A stretch of DNA of 64,000 bases. Source: Annulohypoxylon bovei var. microspora (taxonomy: Eukaryota; Ascomycota; Sordariomycetes; Xylariales; Hypoxylaceae). Below are positions 37,101-49,044 of the stretch, in pieces. The stretch spans positions 103,786-167,785 of the forward strand of contig MU405296.1 in the NCBI GenBank assembly GCA_022836615.1, in the 5' to 3' direction. Below the pieces are notes generated by a model. The model saw only the letters and a list, made by a program, of their open reading frames with translations, ran no database searches and had not been told where the DNA came from. Positions within the stretch are counted from its first letter, which is position 1; each line of letters starts with the position of its first letter. The translations under genes and the position numbers were made by a program.

Positions 37101-40019
37101 TCCCGGCTTTTTTGTAAAAAGGATAAAAAATCCATATTTAATTACATTAAATATAATTTACTTTTTACGTAAATGGTTTAATAAGTATTTTTTTTAAGTT
37201 TATAAATACTTTATATTTATATTATAAAAAGGGTGTAATTTAATGAGGTTAACGCTTTTTTTTAAGTTTATTTTATAATTGGAAGGTTAATGGGGTGGTA
37301 ATGAATCATTGTTTTTTTTTGAAAATATTTTAATTAAATTATGTAAATAAAAAGGAAGCTTTTTTATGATTTACTTTTAAATAAGGTTATTTTCTTATTA
37401 TAACTTTTCTTTAAAAATTAAATTAAGCTTTTAATAAAATAAAGTAAAAGCGTTTAATAACTTATAAATTATGTTAAAGTTTTATTAAAAACATAATATT
37501 TTTTTAATAAACGTTAAGTTTAAAATTAAATAAATGTTTATGGTGGGTGGTAATATAAGATATATTAAAGGTTTAATAAAAAGTTAAAAAAAAAAAAGCG
37601 AAATAATAATAAAAAATTATTAATTTATTTTAATTATAAAATTTATTATGGAATATATAAATGTTATAATAGTTTATTTTTCTTTTAAGGTATAAAATTA
37701 AAAGCGATTATAACGTTTTATATTTTTTTATGTAATTTTATTTATATTTTTTTAAAAAATAAAAAGTTTTAACGTAATATTAAAGGTATAACGATGGTGG
37801 GGAAGTAATGATTTAAGGAAAATTAATTATTAACATGAATTATTTAATATAATGTTATATTTTATTAAGAATTTAAACTTTAATATTATTTAAAATTAAA
37901 AATAATCCTTTAAATTTATTAAAAAAATAAATATATTATAAAAACTTTTACTTTATATTTAAATATTAACATGGATTATTTTATTAATTTAATTAATGGC
38001 TTGTTTATTAAAACTTTTTATTATAATAAATTAATTAAATTAAATAATAAAAAAGTTTTATGTATTTATTATTAAACACGCGTTTCGTTAATTAACGATT
38101 ATATATGTTTATATTTCGGTATTTATTAACGTTCGTATTATTATTATTACGTTAACGCTTTGCAAACGAATTAATATATTAATTATAAATTATAATCCTT
38201 TTATTATAAAATTAAAAAAATTAAAATTAATAAAAATAAATATTAACGAATAAATATATAAAAAAGTATTTAAGTTAAAGATTTTATTTAAACATTATTT
38301 TCTTTTAATTTTAAATTAACGTTGTTTTTATTATGCTTCGTTGCTTTTTCTTTTAAAATAATAATTACAATTTTAATTTTCGCGTTACGCGCCGGGTAAT
38401 TATTAAAAAAATAACCTTTTTATTTATAAAAATAATAAATTAAATTTATGTTAAATGTTGTAAAAATATTACGTTAACGGGAAATTAAGGAAACTTAAAA
38501 AGGTTTTTTTATATATACCCGGGTTATAATTTTCATAATTAAGTAAAAAATGTTAAAATTAATAAAAATTATTTTCGTAACGTTAAAGGTAACTTTAACC
38601 TTAAGTTAAAGTTAAAAGGTTATAAAATTAATTTTTTTTTAAATAACTTTAATGCGTTATTAAGTTAATATTAAATAAAAATTTTTAAACTTAATAAATT
38701 TTATTTTTTTATTTAAGTAATAATAAAATGTTTAAGTGTAAAAATTAACGGTTAACCGGCGGTTTAATTTTTTTTTTTATTCGAATATTAAAATTCTTTT
38801 TTTATTCGTTAATAATATAAAAAGCGTATAAAACTTAAAGAATTATTTATTTAATTACATGTTAAGTTTATGGAAATTATCTTTAATTTAAGTTTTAACG
38901 TTAAGGTTATTATATAATAACTTTAATAAGTCGTATATTTATTTAATTTTAATATATTAATTAATATTATTTTTAATAAAAAAGGGTTAAAAAATTAATT
39001 TAACTTCGTTTTTAACGAATAAGTAAAGCCATGTAAATTAAATATATTTTTTAAAAAATTCCCATTAATTAATTTAAAGTTTATTCCTTGTGTTTATTTT
39101 CCATTTTTTAAATGTAAGATTTAAACCATTTAATAAGGGACACAAATCCTTAATACGGATTTTTAACGAAAATAAAAATAAAATTATTAATTATGCTTCG
39201 AGGGTGCGTCGAAAGTTATCCGGTTTTTCGGGCTTATTATTTTATTTTATTAAAGGAATAATTAAATTTTATAACGCATAAATTAAAATAAAAAAATAAA
39301 GGGGAGCAAGAAAAGTAAAGAAAAAAAAAAGAATAAAAAGAATAAAAGGAAAGAAAATAATTTATAATTAATCTTTTAACGTTATTAATTTATTTAAAAT
39401 AACGAATAATATAATTTAAAATAAATTTACTTTTATTATATTAAACCTTAAAAGCAAGGTAATAAAACTTCATTATAAATTTAATTAAAAAATATGTTTA
39501 TTTTAATTAAAAAATTTATTAATAAATGGAGCTTTTTTTTTCCTTTTTTTTTTAAGGGAAGGAATAAGCTTTTAATCCCATTATTAAATAATTAATTAAA
39601 TAATTTTTTAAGTTATTAAAAGTTTTAACGTTTTTTTAAAAATTAAAGATTCATTTTTAATTATAAATGAAAATTTATTAATTTAAAGTTATATAATTAA
39701 AAAAATAAAAACGAATTTTAATTAATTAATTTAATTAATAAATAACTTAACGTTTTTATTAAAACCTTTACTTAATAATTTAAATATTATTATTAATTAA
39801 TAATAAAATAAGTAATATTAAAAGATATTTTATTATAAGTAAAAGTAAAGCTTTATAATTATTAATATAAAGAATTTCGTTTAAAAAAATAAAAGCTTTT
39901 AAAAATTAAATATAAATTAAAAACAAAACTTTAAATATATTATAATTTAAAAAAAATTAAATTAATGCGTAAACACTTATATATTTAAAAAAAAAGAATT
40001 TTAAAAGTAAACCTTTAAA

Positions 40020-40275
40020 TTAAAAAAATAAAATAAATAAATAACTTTAAATATTATATTATAATAAATAGATTTTAAATTAAAATAAAACTTATATAAT
40101 AATAAAACCATATATTTTATTAATAAAAATATTTAAAATGAAAAGTTAAAAAAAAAAAGTTATAAAATAATTTCTTTTAAAAGGTTTTTATATATTAATT
40201 TTACAATTAAAACATTAATTAATCATTTCATTAATATATTTTAAAAATAATAATAATTAAACGCCGTTACATTTA
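40020..40275 (+). repeat. Inner LTR-like direct repeat, right
   Basis: Partner of 33915-34165. It ends about 20 bp before the partial outer LTR copy at 40297. Confidence 0.6.
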
Positions 40276-40296
40276 ATATTTTTTTTATAATTATAA

Positions 40297-40928
40297 TGCT
40301 TAAAATTATTACACATTAATTTATTAATATATATACATTATTAAATTAATTAAATTAATTTAATTACACGAATTTATTTTTAAATTTAATTATTTATTAC
40401 ATTTAAAGTTATTATAAATATAATTAATGTAATAAATGTAATAAATGTATTAATTATAAAATTATAATAAATATAAAAAATTTTTATTAATAATTATTAA
40501 TATTTATTATTAAATTAAATGATTTTATTAATATATATTATTAAATATTTTTTATAATAATTATTATAATAAATAAATATATATAACGTTCGTACGAAAA
40601 CTTTAATTAACGTTAAAATTATTATTAATAATAATTTTCGTAACCTTAATTCGGAAGCTTCGAATTTAATATTTAACCATTTAAATTAATAATATTTCAT
40701 TTAATTAAATTAATAACGAATTCGCGGAATAGATTAAAAAGTGGTTTAATCGTGCGAGGGTTAATAACGACGTAAATGAAAATAATTTCATTTAAAAATA
40801 AATTTATTAATACGAAATAATAAAATTTTAAAGTGTAATACATTTAATTAATTTAATTACATTAAACGTTTTATAAAACTTATTACATTTATTACATTAA
40901 AAATTTCGTGATTATATTATACATTTAA
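40297..40928 (+). mobile_element. Partial outer LTR copy C, RIPed
   Basis: It starts TGCTTAAAATTATTACA and aligns with LTR copy A, but lacks the terminal end and runs directly into copy B. This suggests tandem or nested LTRs. Confidence 0.6.
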
Positions 40929-41722
40929 TGCTCGGAACCACCACATTTTAATTCACCGGTGTATATTATAATATAATTAATTTAATTAATTTAATTACAC
41001 CGCTTTAATTTTATTTAAATAAGTTTTAATTAAATTAATTTAACGAAACCATCGTGGGTGGAATTAATATAATATAATATATTAATTATAAAGTTTTAAT
41101 AAATATTAAACCCCATTATTAATAATTATTAATGATTATTATTAAATTTAATGGTAATATTAACAAATATTAACAAAAAGCTTCTGTGGCGACTATTGTG
41201 GCAAGTAAAATTTCAGCCTCATCGTTATTTTGAACCAAAGCTTTGATCACCACTGAAATTACCACCCTTGTACGCGTTTTCGCGTTTTTTAAACAGCTTA
41301 TTTAGATTGACGATGCCCTCGTAACACCCCCGATTCGGGGGCCCCGAATCTAATATCGAACCTCCATCCAAATCGACGATAGCCCATCCAAATTAACGAT
41401 AGCCCATCTAAATCGATTACAGCCCATCTAAAAGGTGGCTTGATCTCCTGGGAGCTGGCGACGACGACGTAAGTGGGAATAGCTTCACGTAAAACAAGAT
41501 TACTAATACGATACAGGGGACCCCTACGTGTAATACATCATAACCAACCCAATCCAACCGGCCGTTTTGCTACGCCAACCACACCAACCCAACTGAGGTT
41601 TTCGTGATTACGTAACAAACCAACTACACTCAGGCCTTGGTGTAGTTGGTGTGGTGGTTCCGAGCACTGCATACACCAACTACACGAAGGGTCTCAGTGT
41701 AGTTGGTGTAGTGGTTCCGAGC
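40929..41722 (+). mobile_element. LTR copy B, half RIPed and half intact
   Basis: The copy starts TGCTCGGAACCACCACA. A first terminus CCGAGCA ends at 41666 and a second, duplicated terminal segment ends at 41722. The first 240 bp are RIPed, while from about 41170 the same LTR has normal composition. It therefore preserves the unmutated sequence that copy A shows in RIPed form. Repeats of the GATAGCCCATC type lie near 41385-41435, and GTGTAGTTGGTGT-like repeats lie at the 3' end. Confidence 0.8.
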
Positions 41723-42197
41723 ACTGAACACTAGGCAAAAAGTAGGCCTCATCACAAGCTTCACCTTTCCCCCACTGCAAATTGTTCCTATATTTTGTGT
41801 GCTAGATTCATATAATGCTGCGCAGCAACGAGGAAGCTTTAAGTCTATCTAGGGACCTACCTATATTTCGAACGACCTTGTAAGTAGATGTGAAAACTAC
41901 CTACCTACCGTTAAAGGGTTATTAGAAAAATAGTTGAAACATGGGGAAAGAGCCTATTTCCATATATAGGTATAGCAAGAAAATAGAGATAGCATTGCGC
42001 ATATGCTCATATACATCGTGTACATGTCACTGTATTTTATTCGAATGATCCGCATTGGCCTAAAATGATATACAACACGACGATCGGAAGGCTCACCATA
42101 ACTACGAGCTTGAACTTATCTCTCCTAAATTACACGTCAAACAACGACGGCCCTACACAACAAGCGTCAAAAGCAATCTCTCAAAACAGCGAACATT
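41723..42197. other. Intergenic between LTR and pseudogene
   Basis: 475 bp of normal composition. The frame 42065-42268 runs across the pseudogene start and is not a separate gene. Confidence 0.45.
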
Positions 42198-43054
42198 ATG
42201 CCGCCAAAGAAGATGGCGGTTACGCGCCAAAAAATACAAAGACACGGATGTATTTATTACGTGGCTAAATGAAACAGCAAGGTCTTGCGGATGGGAGTCT
42301 ATTAATCCAAATACTACTCAGGCACCCGTAGGCATCAACGGGACTGGGGAACTTCTAGATCAGATAGAAGCAGTCGCCAGGTCTGACCATGCTCATACAA
42401 TGCCATCAAACGTTTACCTCGCCCTCAACGCAGCAATCCAAGCGCGTCAACAACGCACTACGCAGTTCGAGAAGAAGAAATTCAGAAACGGGGCATCAAA
42501 CGCGCGGCATAAGCACTTTACCAACCTGCTTAAACGTGCGTTAACCAAGATACCAAAAGAAAACCGGGACGAGGAGGACGAAATCATGGACATCAAGTCC
42601 AAAAGGTATGATCTCGGTACTTTAAAGCTTGCATTTATAATATCGCGCGCTAAATTTACCTAATAAGAAGCAAGTTTTTCTCCTCAAATGGCCATTTTTA
42701 CGATTGTTCAGTACACCATTTCTTCGACGAAGCAATCGAACCTATAAGACCCCAATCACCGGGTATTTCCGTACCAGACAGCAAGCCCTGACGACAGCGC
42801 ACCGAGGCTTGATACACGAGAAGAAGTGTTGGAGGGTATCAACAGTTCAGTCGTACCAAAAGACCCGGGCGACAACGGGGGCCAGCCGTACACGGGGTTG
42901 CACAAGGAAACTCACAGAATGCATAGAAAATAATCGCTCGATAGTAGTATATACCGTAGGCAGGTGCCTAACTATTAACTACTTTCTTGTTATATGTATT
43001 TATTGCATTTCCTTTTTTTTTTTCTTATCGTCTAAAAATAGAATCTCTGAATAG
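42198..43054 (+). pseudogene. DUF6604-like gene remnant
   Basis: An ATG at 42198 begins MPPKKMAVTR and then runs into a six-A tract (42229-42234). One base too many there shifts the frame. The downstream frame reads KYKDTDVFITWLNETARSCGW and continues to 42663. That YK-x-DT-x5-WL-x2-TA spacing matches the N-terminal DUF6604 domain of fungal proteins, whose function is unknown. After about 42605 a possible intron follows, and the rest contains stops in each frame. Relatives are several hundred residues or more, so this is a decayed 5' fragment. It lies 0.5 kb from the LTR block. The A-tract shift might be a sequencing error, but the truncation is real. Confidence 0.6.
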
Positions 43055-43411
43055 CCTCAGACGGGGGATCGCGACGTTCCGGAAATGGAAATTATCTTAT
43101 AATGTCATAGCATAGGTTATGATTGGCTCTAGGTCCTAGCTCTAAACCTAGAATCTACGTGGAACCCTTGACGTCAACACTCCAACATGATTCCGTGTAC
43201 ATATCTTCTCCATTCTCCAATATTCCAAAACAACACCGCGGAATTTGAAGATAATGGAGAAACAGATTCGCACACACCTAACACGTTTTTGCAGTAGCCT
43301 GGGCACCTTTGGAGATGCCAAGATACTAAGCTACTCAACTAACGACTACCATTATCGAGTGTTCATATATTAGTGTAAGTAGTCTCGGCTTTAACGACCT
43401 GTTAATCCGCG
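43055..43411. other. Promoter region of FMP42-like gene
   Basis: 357 bp with no gene; presumed promoter and 5' UTR. Confidence 0.4.
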
Positions 43412-45265
43412 ATGTCTCTCGCCCAACACGTCACCGCGAACGAAGGTATCGACCGCGTGCCCCCAGAGGGCGAAGAAGACGGGACCGAGGAAATCCTATG
43501 GCGGACCCTAAGCTACGATGTCTTCCCTCCCGGGGATGGCGCCGCCCCTATCGTCTTTCCTGAGGTGATTCTGCCCAACACCGCAGCATATAAGGTCTCG
43601 GCTACCAAGAGAGCTGGTAAGAAGCTTATTGTTGGACAAAAGCGCATACCCGTGTTCCTCTAGTGAAGATTGTAGCTGAGAAAGTCGTTATTAGCCCAAG
43701 TTGGATTCGCGGTAGTTGCGTGCTGGTTCGCCGCGGGCATCGTATATGGCTTCGCATCTCTAAAACCCATTTTGATTGCAGAGGGCGTGTACAGCGACAT
43801 CTGTCCTCCCTCCAACGACGAAAGCGACACGAGCGAGAGCAGCGAGAGACTCCCCTGCCCAGCACAGGACATGCGCCTGAACCTATTCTTCATCGCCGCC
43901 TCCATCGCAACCAACACCTCGTCCCTGCTCGCGGGGTGGGTTCTCGACCGCTACGGGCGTCGCCTGTGCTACGTCGTCTCGGGCCTGTTCATGATCGCCG
44001 GGTGCGTGCTCATGGGGCTCGCCTTCCAGATCCCCGAGTTCGACGGCTACCTGCTGGCCAACGTCGTGCTGAGCGTCGGCGGCACCTTCGTCTTCGTGCC
44101 CAGCTTCCAGCTCGCCAACGCGTTCCCCAGGCACGCCGGCATCGTCGTGGCCGTCGTCACCGGCGCCTTCGACGGGTCCGCCGCCATATTCCTGTTCTAC
44201 CGGCTCGCGTGGGAGGCCTCGGGCCGCGCCCTCGCGCCCGCGCGCTTCTTCTTCGGGTACGGCGTCGTCGGCGTCCTGATCCTGGCCGGCGAGTGGGCGC
44301 TGATGCCCCCGCGCGCGTACCACTCGACCCCGGAGCTCGAGCGCAAGCTCGAGAAGGTGCAGGACGCGACCCGCGACGTGCACGACTCGGACGAGGAGCT
44401 GCCCAACCCCAACGTGCTGCGCCGCGTGCGCAGCGCCCGCGCCGAGCGCCGGCTCTCGAAGCTCGAGCAGATCGAAGAGCTGGTCGGCGACGAGGCGCAG
44501 CGCGAGGATAGGGTGCAGGCCGAGGAGGAGCGCCACGCGGCGAGCGGGATCTGGGGCGTGCTGCACGGGGTGCCGGCGCACCAGCAGATGCTGACGCCGT
44601 GGTTCGTGTTGCTGCTGCTTCTCACGGTCCTGCAGATGCTGCGCATGAACTACTTCATCGCGACCGTCCGCTCGCAGTACCGGTACCTGCTGCAGTCGGA
44701 CAGGCTCGCCGAGGACATAAACCACTTCTTCGACGTCGCGCTTCCCGTAGGCGGCGTCTTCGCGACGCCGTTCATCGGCCTGCTCCTCAACAACCTGAGC
44801 GTGGCCACCGCGAGCGCCGTCATAACCCTATTCATCGTGCTGCTCGGCGTACTCAACTGCCTGCCGCAGCTATGGGCCGGCTACGCGACGGTCGTGGCCT
44901 TCGTGCTGTTCCGGCCGCTGTACTACAGCGCCGTGAGCGACTTCGCCACCAAGATCTTCGGGTTCGCGACCTTTGGCCGAATCTACGGTACCATCACCTG
45001 CCTGTCGGGATTGGTTAACTTCGTCCAGTCCGGGCTCGACGCGCTGACCCATGGTCCGCTAGAAGACGATCCGACGCTTGTCAATGCCGTGATGGCGGCG
45101 GGTGGGACGGTTCTCGGCATCGCGCTGACTTCCTACATCGTCATCCAGGGCCGGTACTTCCGCGCTAAGTTACAGAAAAATGAAGCCGCGGAGAGGGTCC
45201 AGGAGCGGCTCGGCTTGATCCGGGAGGAGAGGGAGGCGGAGGAGGCAGGATACGGCGCCATTTGA
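43412..45265 (+). CDS. FMP42/SLC43-like MFS transporter
   Basis: Two exons (43412-43616 and 43701-45265, intron 84 bp) give 589 residues. A cytosolic N-terminus of about 65 residues is followed by about 12 membrane helices. The MFS signature GWVLDRYGRR lies between helices 2 and 3, and a long charged loop (roughly residues 280-360) separates the two halves. The WFAAGIVYGFASLKPIL opening and the LRMNYFIATVRSQ helix are typical of fungal FMP42-like proteins, related to the SLC43 large neutral amino-acid transporters. Substrate is inferred by family only. Exon 2 has almost exclusively G or C at third positions, unlike its neighbours, which also creates long false frames on both strands. Confidence 0.85.
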
Positions 45266-45769
45266 TGATTGGTAGCTAATCTAGAAACCAAGAATGTCTT
45301 AAGAGAAAGAAGTCAATTGGCTGTTTATGATAAGTGTTACACATTGGATAGGGGATTGCACACATATTGAGTGAAAAGAATTATCGGGCGCAAAAGAACA
45401 GCTGGAAAAACCTAGAGATATAGGCCCAAATGTCTTCAGATACGTCAGGTTATCCAAGATAACAAATCCATACCTAGTGTTGAAACGGGTATGATATTCA
45501 AGCAGGTTCGGATACAGCGTAACTAAGGTCGACTTTAGTTGAGCCACACTGTGTGATATAAAGCAACCGTCTCAATTCTTCGCAACACCAAACTGTCATC
45601 ATTCGGGTAGTGTGGTATAAAGCTTCCTTCTGTTCATAAGTGTAATACATCTTATCTGGGAAATTTTAGCATTCATCTACACTCTAGCTAAGATTGTGTC
45701 GTATTACCTCCTTTTCCACCCGTAAGTTATTCATATACATACATAAGCTGCTAGGTATAGGCTAAAGAC
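45266..45769. other. Convergent intergenic region
   Basis: 504 bp between two convergent transporter genes. The frame 45299-45547 (-) has no recognisable domain. Confidence 0.5.
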
Positions 45770-47734
45770 TCAAAGCCTTACTGGGTATTTCTCCCTGATC
45801 CTCGCACCAAACTTGAAGATGATAATGGGGATGGGGATCATAGCCAAACCGATAAAACCGAGCACCGAACTTCCCCAGCCGACTCCGAGATTACCGAAGA
45901 GCGCCGGCCCACATATGGGCAGGAAGGCGGCGATGACACTACGCAAGACGGTGAAGGCGGCAATCCCGGACGCGGCGTATGAAGGGTAGGCGTCAATGAT
46001 GTAGGCCTGGGTAGGCATGAAGACGCCAATTACACCGAAGCCGAGTGGGAACAGGCCCATGATCGGTATGATCCAGTGGGTTCGAGCCTGGGCTGACCAT
46101 CCGTACCAGAAAAACGCAAGGGGGCAGAGAAAGGAGTACCATATCATGATAGTCAAGCGGAATTCCGGGTTGAACGCGCCGCCATTGGCGTTTGTCAGCC
46201 GCACCACCGTCCTATCCGACAACATAGAAAAGGCCCAGAGGCCGGCCATATAACCAAGACCTATGGATATAAAGACCAGGCCAGAGACGCCGGTACCCCA
46301 GCCATACCGTGCCTCGAAGGTTGGAGGGATGGAATTATACATCAAATAGACGGACCCGTAGATAAATGAGACGTATAAGGATTGTATGAGGATCATGGGG
46401 GCAAAAACAAGCATCTTCAGGGGCCTCAACATGCCAACTGTGAGAATGTTGAGTTGAGACACCTTCCGCGAATCATCAGCCTCGTAGCAAGTCCTTAGAT
46501 CGGTTCGACTTAGTTCCTTGCTCAGGCTTTTGACCTTCCGTTGCATGAGAACTTTGTGATTTGTCTCGGGGAGGAAGATAGCCAATATGGTGGTGATGAT
46601 AGCAGATGGAGCCAGCACGATCCAGAATGACCAACGCCAGCCGATAGATCCCGCAATGAAAGCCCCTATCAGAGGGCCTACCGTTGGACCAACGAGAGGA
46701 CCTAGAGCCCATATCGAGAGAGCCACGCCGCGTTTCTCGATGGGGAAGATATCACCGATTATTGCGCCTCCCAGAGTCATACAGCCGCTACCACCAATAC
46801 CAGCCGCGAACCGAAACGCGACGAGAAAACCGAGACTTGGAGATAAAGCACATCCAATATGCCATACACAAAAGAAGATGTTGGAAAAGGTGAGCACACC
46901 TGCGCGACCGAAGATCTCGGAAAGGGGCGCTAGAAACAAGGGTCCCGTGGCATAGCCTAAGAGATAAATGCTAACCGGGAATGGACCTATAGGAGGGTTG
47001 GTGTTATGAAAGTCGTGGTTTATATATGATATAGCAGGAGCCAGAACGGACGACGAAAAAGGAGACATGAAAGTGATAGCAGCTAGAGCCCAAACTATCA
47101 CCCATTTCCGAGCCGCCGAGAAATTCAAGGGCATCTTTGGATCATCTTGGCTGTCCCATCCAACGACAGAGTTCTCCAGGTCGGAAAGCGGAAGGGCTGT
47201 AGAAGGAATCCCGTCTGCCTTCTGTGTAGATAAGTTTTCGTTTATCTCCGTCGCCTCTCTTGCTAGGGCACTGGTCGAGCGTACTTGTCGCATTTGCTCT
47301 CTATCTAGAATAAGTCTTCCGGTGGAATAAACTGATCTTATCTGGTCTCGGTCTAGGACGAAAGAAAAGCGGACGACATCCAACGAAGGACGCACCGAGT
47401 TTCTCGTCTGGTTTGCATCAGGAGGTGTGCTTGCTTTTTCTTCTTCGTCGATTCTCGAAGCACGGCTACTGCCATCCGTTCCATTTCTTGGATTTTGTAA
47501 ATCGCCTTGTGCTTCGTCTAGTCTGGAATTATGGCTAATTAAGTCTGCTTCACTTCCGGATTTTGGTGAACGGCTTTGACTCTCGTCTTGTTTTGGACTC
47601 TCTTCGCCCGGTTTCAAGGTACGGTTCCCACCACCCTGTCCATCCTCGGGCTTTGGTAAATCGGATTCCTTCTCGTCCAAGGCTGAAGGTGAGCCGATAT
47701 TATTCCCCGTGCCATTTTCGATGTCTCTCGCCAT
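45770..47734 (-). CDS. DHA1-type MFS drug/polyamine transporter
   Basis: An intron-free frame encodes 654 residues from the ATG at 47734 (MARDIENG); an in-frame ATG at 47809 would add 25 residues. The first 210 residues are hydrophilic, acidic and Ser-rich with repeated PK-E-D/S-type motifs, and are probably a cytosolic regulatory tail. Then come 12 predicted helices beginning at about residue 215 (KWVIVWALAAITF). LLGYATGPLFLAPLSEIFGR is the signature of fungal proton antiporters of the TPO/FLR-like DHA1 group. Relatives export polyamines or drugs; the substrate is unknown here. Confidence 0.9.
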   Translation of the reverse strand: MARDIENGTGNNIGSPSALDEKESDLPKPEDGQGGGNRTLKPGEESPKQDESQSRSPKSGSEADLISHNSRLDEAQGDLQNPRNGTDGSSRASRIDEEEKASTPPDANQTRNSVRPSLDVVRFSFVLDRDQIRSVYSTGRLILDREQMRQVRSTSALAREATEINENLSTQKADGIPSTALPLSDLENSVVGWDSQDDPKMPLNFSAARKWVIVWALAAITFMSPFSSSVLAPAISYINHDFHNTNPPIGPFPVSIYLLGYATGPLFLAPLSEIFGRAGVLTFSNIFFCVWHIGCALSPSLGFLVAFRFAAGIGGSGCMTLGGAIIGDIFPIEKRGVALSIWALGPLVGPTVGPLIGAFIAGSIGWRWSFWIVLAPSAIITTILAIFLPETNHKVLMQRKVKSLSKELSRTDLRTCYEADDSRKVSQLNILTVGMLRPLKMLVFAPMILIQSLYVSFIYGSVYLMYNSIPPTFEARYGWGTGVSGLVFISIGLGYMAGLWAFSMLSDRTVVRLTNANGGAFNPEFRLTIMIWYSFLCPLAFFWYGWSAQARTHWIIPIMGLFPLGFGVIGVFMPTQAYIIDAYPSYAASGIAAFTVLRSVIAAFLPICGPALFGNLGVGWGSSVLGFIGLAMIPIPIIIFKFGARIREKYPVRL

Positions 47735-49044
47735 GGCAGCAGGAGTTGACCTAGTATGGGTTACGGGCCGTAGAATAGGTAGGGAGACAAGCCAATTCAA
47801 CCAAAACATTATTGTCAGCAAGTAGACACATCATTACTTAAAGATTCAGTTCAACAACTAAGAAGGACATGGGACAGAGATAAGAAAAGCACAGGTTAGG
47901 ACCATGGGGTCGCCTTGAGACATAACTAGGTTATCGTCTGTGAGTCTGGAGTCTATGTAAAAAGCTTCCCGGAACCCCAAAGTTCCTAACATATGGAATC
48001 GGAACGGCATTCTAAGTGATGCCTATGCCCGATCTCAGGTCGCTGACTATTCCAACAGCTATAAGATTGCTGAAGAACACTGCTAGGATACCTACGAGGC
48101 CCAAGGAGCTTGCTTTACTCGCATAGCAGCTATTCGCTTGCTTTCGTCAAGGAATTCAGTCTTCTTGATTCTAGAACACTAATGCAGTGCTCGGGGATCG
48201 CGCGTGTTGGGTTAGAGTTCGCAAAGGTGAGTCCGGATTCTGGCGCATCACCTTGTCTTGTTATGCTAAGCCACAGACCTCCACACTCCAAGAGAGGTGA
48301 GTGAGCAGACACCAAACCCAACTTCAGGAAGCATCTCCATATTGTGATATACTAAGGGCAATCGAGAAGCGGTATGATGAGGTATAGTTCTGAATTGGAT
48401 TGCCTATGTAGGTTCCATTTTCGCCAGGAGGTTGGTAATTGAGAGGTTACCAAGACGAAGGAGACTTATAGGATGAAGTAACAAAGGATTCGATTAGACA
48501 AAACTAGCTGTGTAGTTGTTGTGTGTACATAAATGAAGGAGAGTCTTTAGGAGGTTTCACTAACCCAACTCTGCCAGATGGTCGGGTATAGGTACATTCC
48601 GTTTGCGATCAGTCGCTCGTTATTACCCCTGCTACCAAGCTGCCAAGGTGCATAAATTTGTGGCAACCGCCGTACGTAATTCATTAGTGGACAAGGGTAC
48701 CTAGGGAACTACACTAAGGTCCATAATTGAAGCTTTCTTAGGCTGGTCTTACAAGCATGTACAAGTTTCGTAGCTTTTTCAATTACGAAGCTGTGAAGTA
48801 CTTTGTATCTATGAGCCAATGTGGCTTTTATTCTTTTTTATTTTCTCGTCCACCGAAAATAAACATCGGGCTATCTTATCATTCAGCCTTATTCGTCAAC
48901 ATCCACGACACCCACCACTTGAGGCCACGACGCACATTTCATCACTATTCATTCTAATGTGATGACATATCGACGGCCAACGGCCTTTTCTGCCGATTCT
49001 TTCACCTAACAAGAGGATGCCTTAAGGCATTAGATACAGCAAAA
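47735..49044. other. Divergent intergenic region
   Basis: 1.3 kb upstream of both the DHA1 transporter and ALG7. Overlapping short frames at 48110-48321 are chance openings. Confidence 0.5.

Larger units (their letters stand above)
32151..41170. repeat. AT-rich RIP-degraded block of nested LTR elements
   Basis: Nine kilobases of A/T-rich sequence without coding potential. Two sets of direct repeats can be read: an outer LTR (copies 32498-33397, 40297-40928 partial, 40929-41666) and an inner pair of about 250 bp (about 33915-34165 and 40020-40275). This fits an LTR element of about 6.3 kb lying between copies of another LTR. Polyproteins are unrecognisable. The frame at 39090-39281 is a chance opening. 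Confidence 0.8.

Noticed and set aside
43883..44725. 280- and 282-residue frames overlapping the FMP42-like gene on both strands
   Set aside because: They are shadows caused by the extreme third-position GC of the real gene; composition is Arg/Ala/Gly-rich and without domains.
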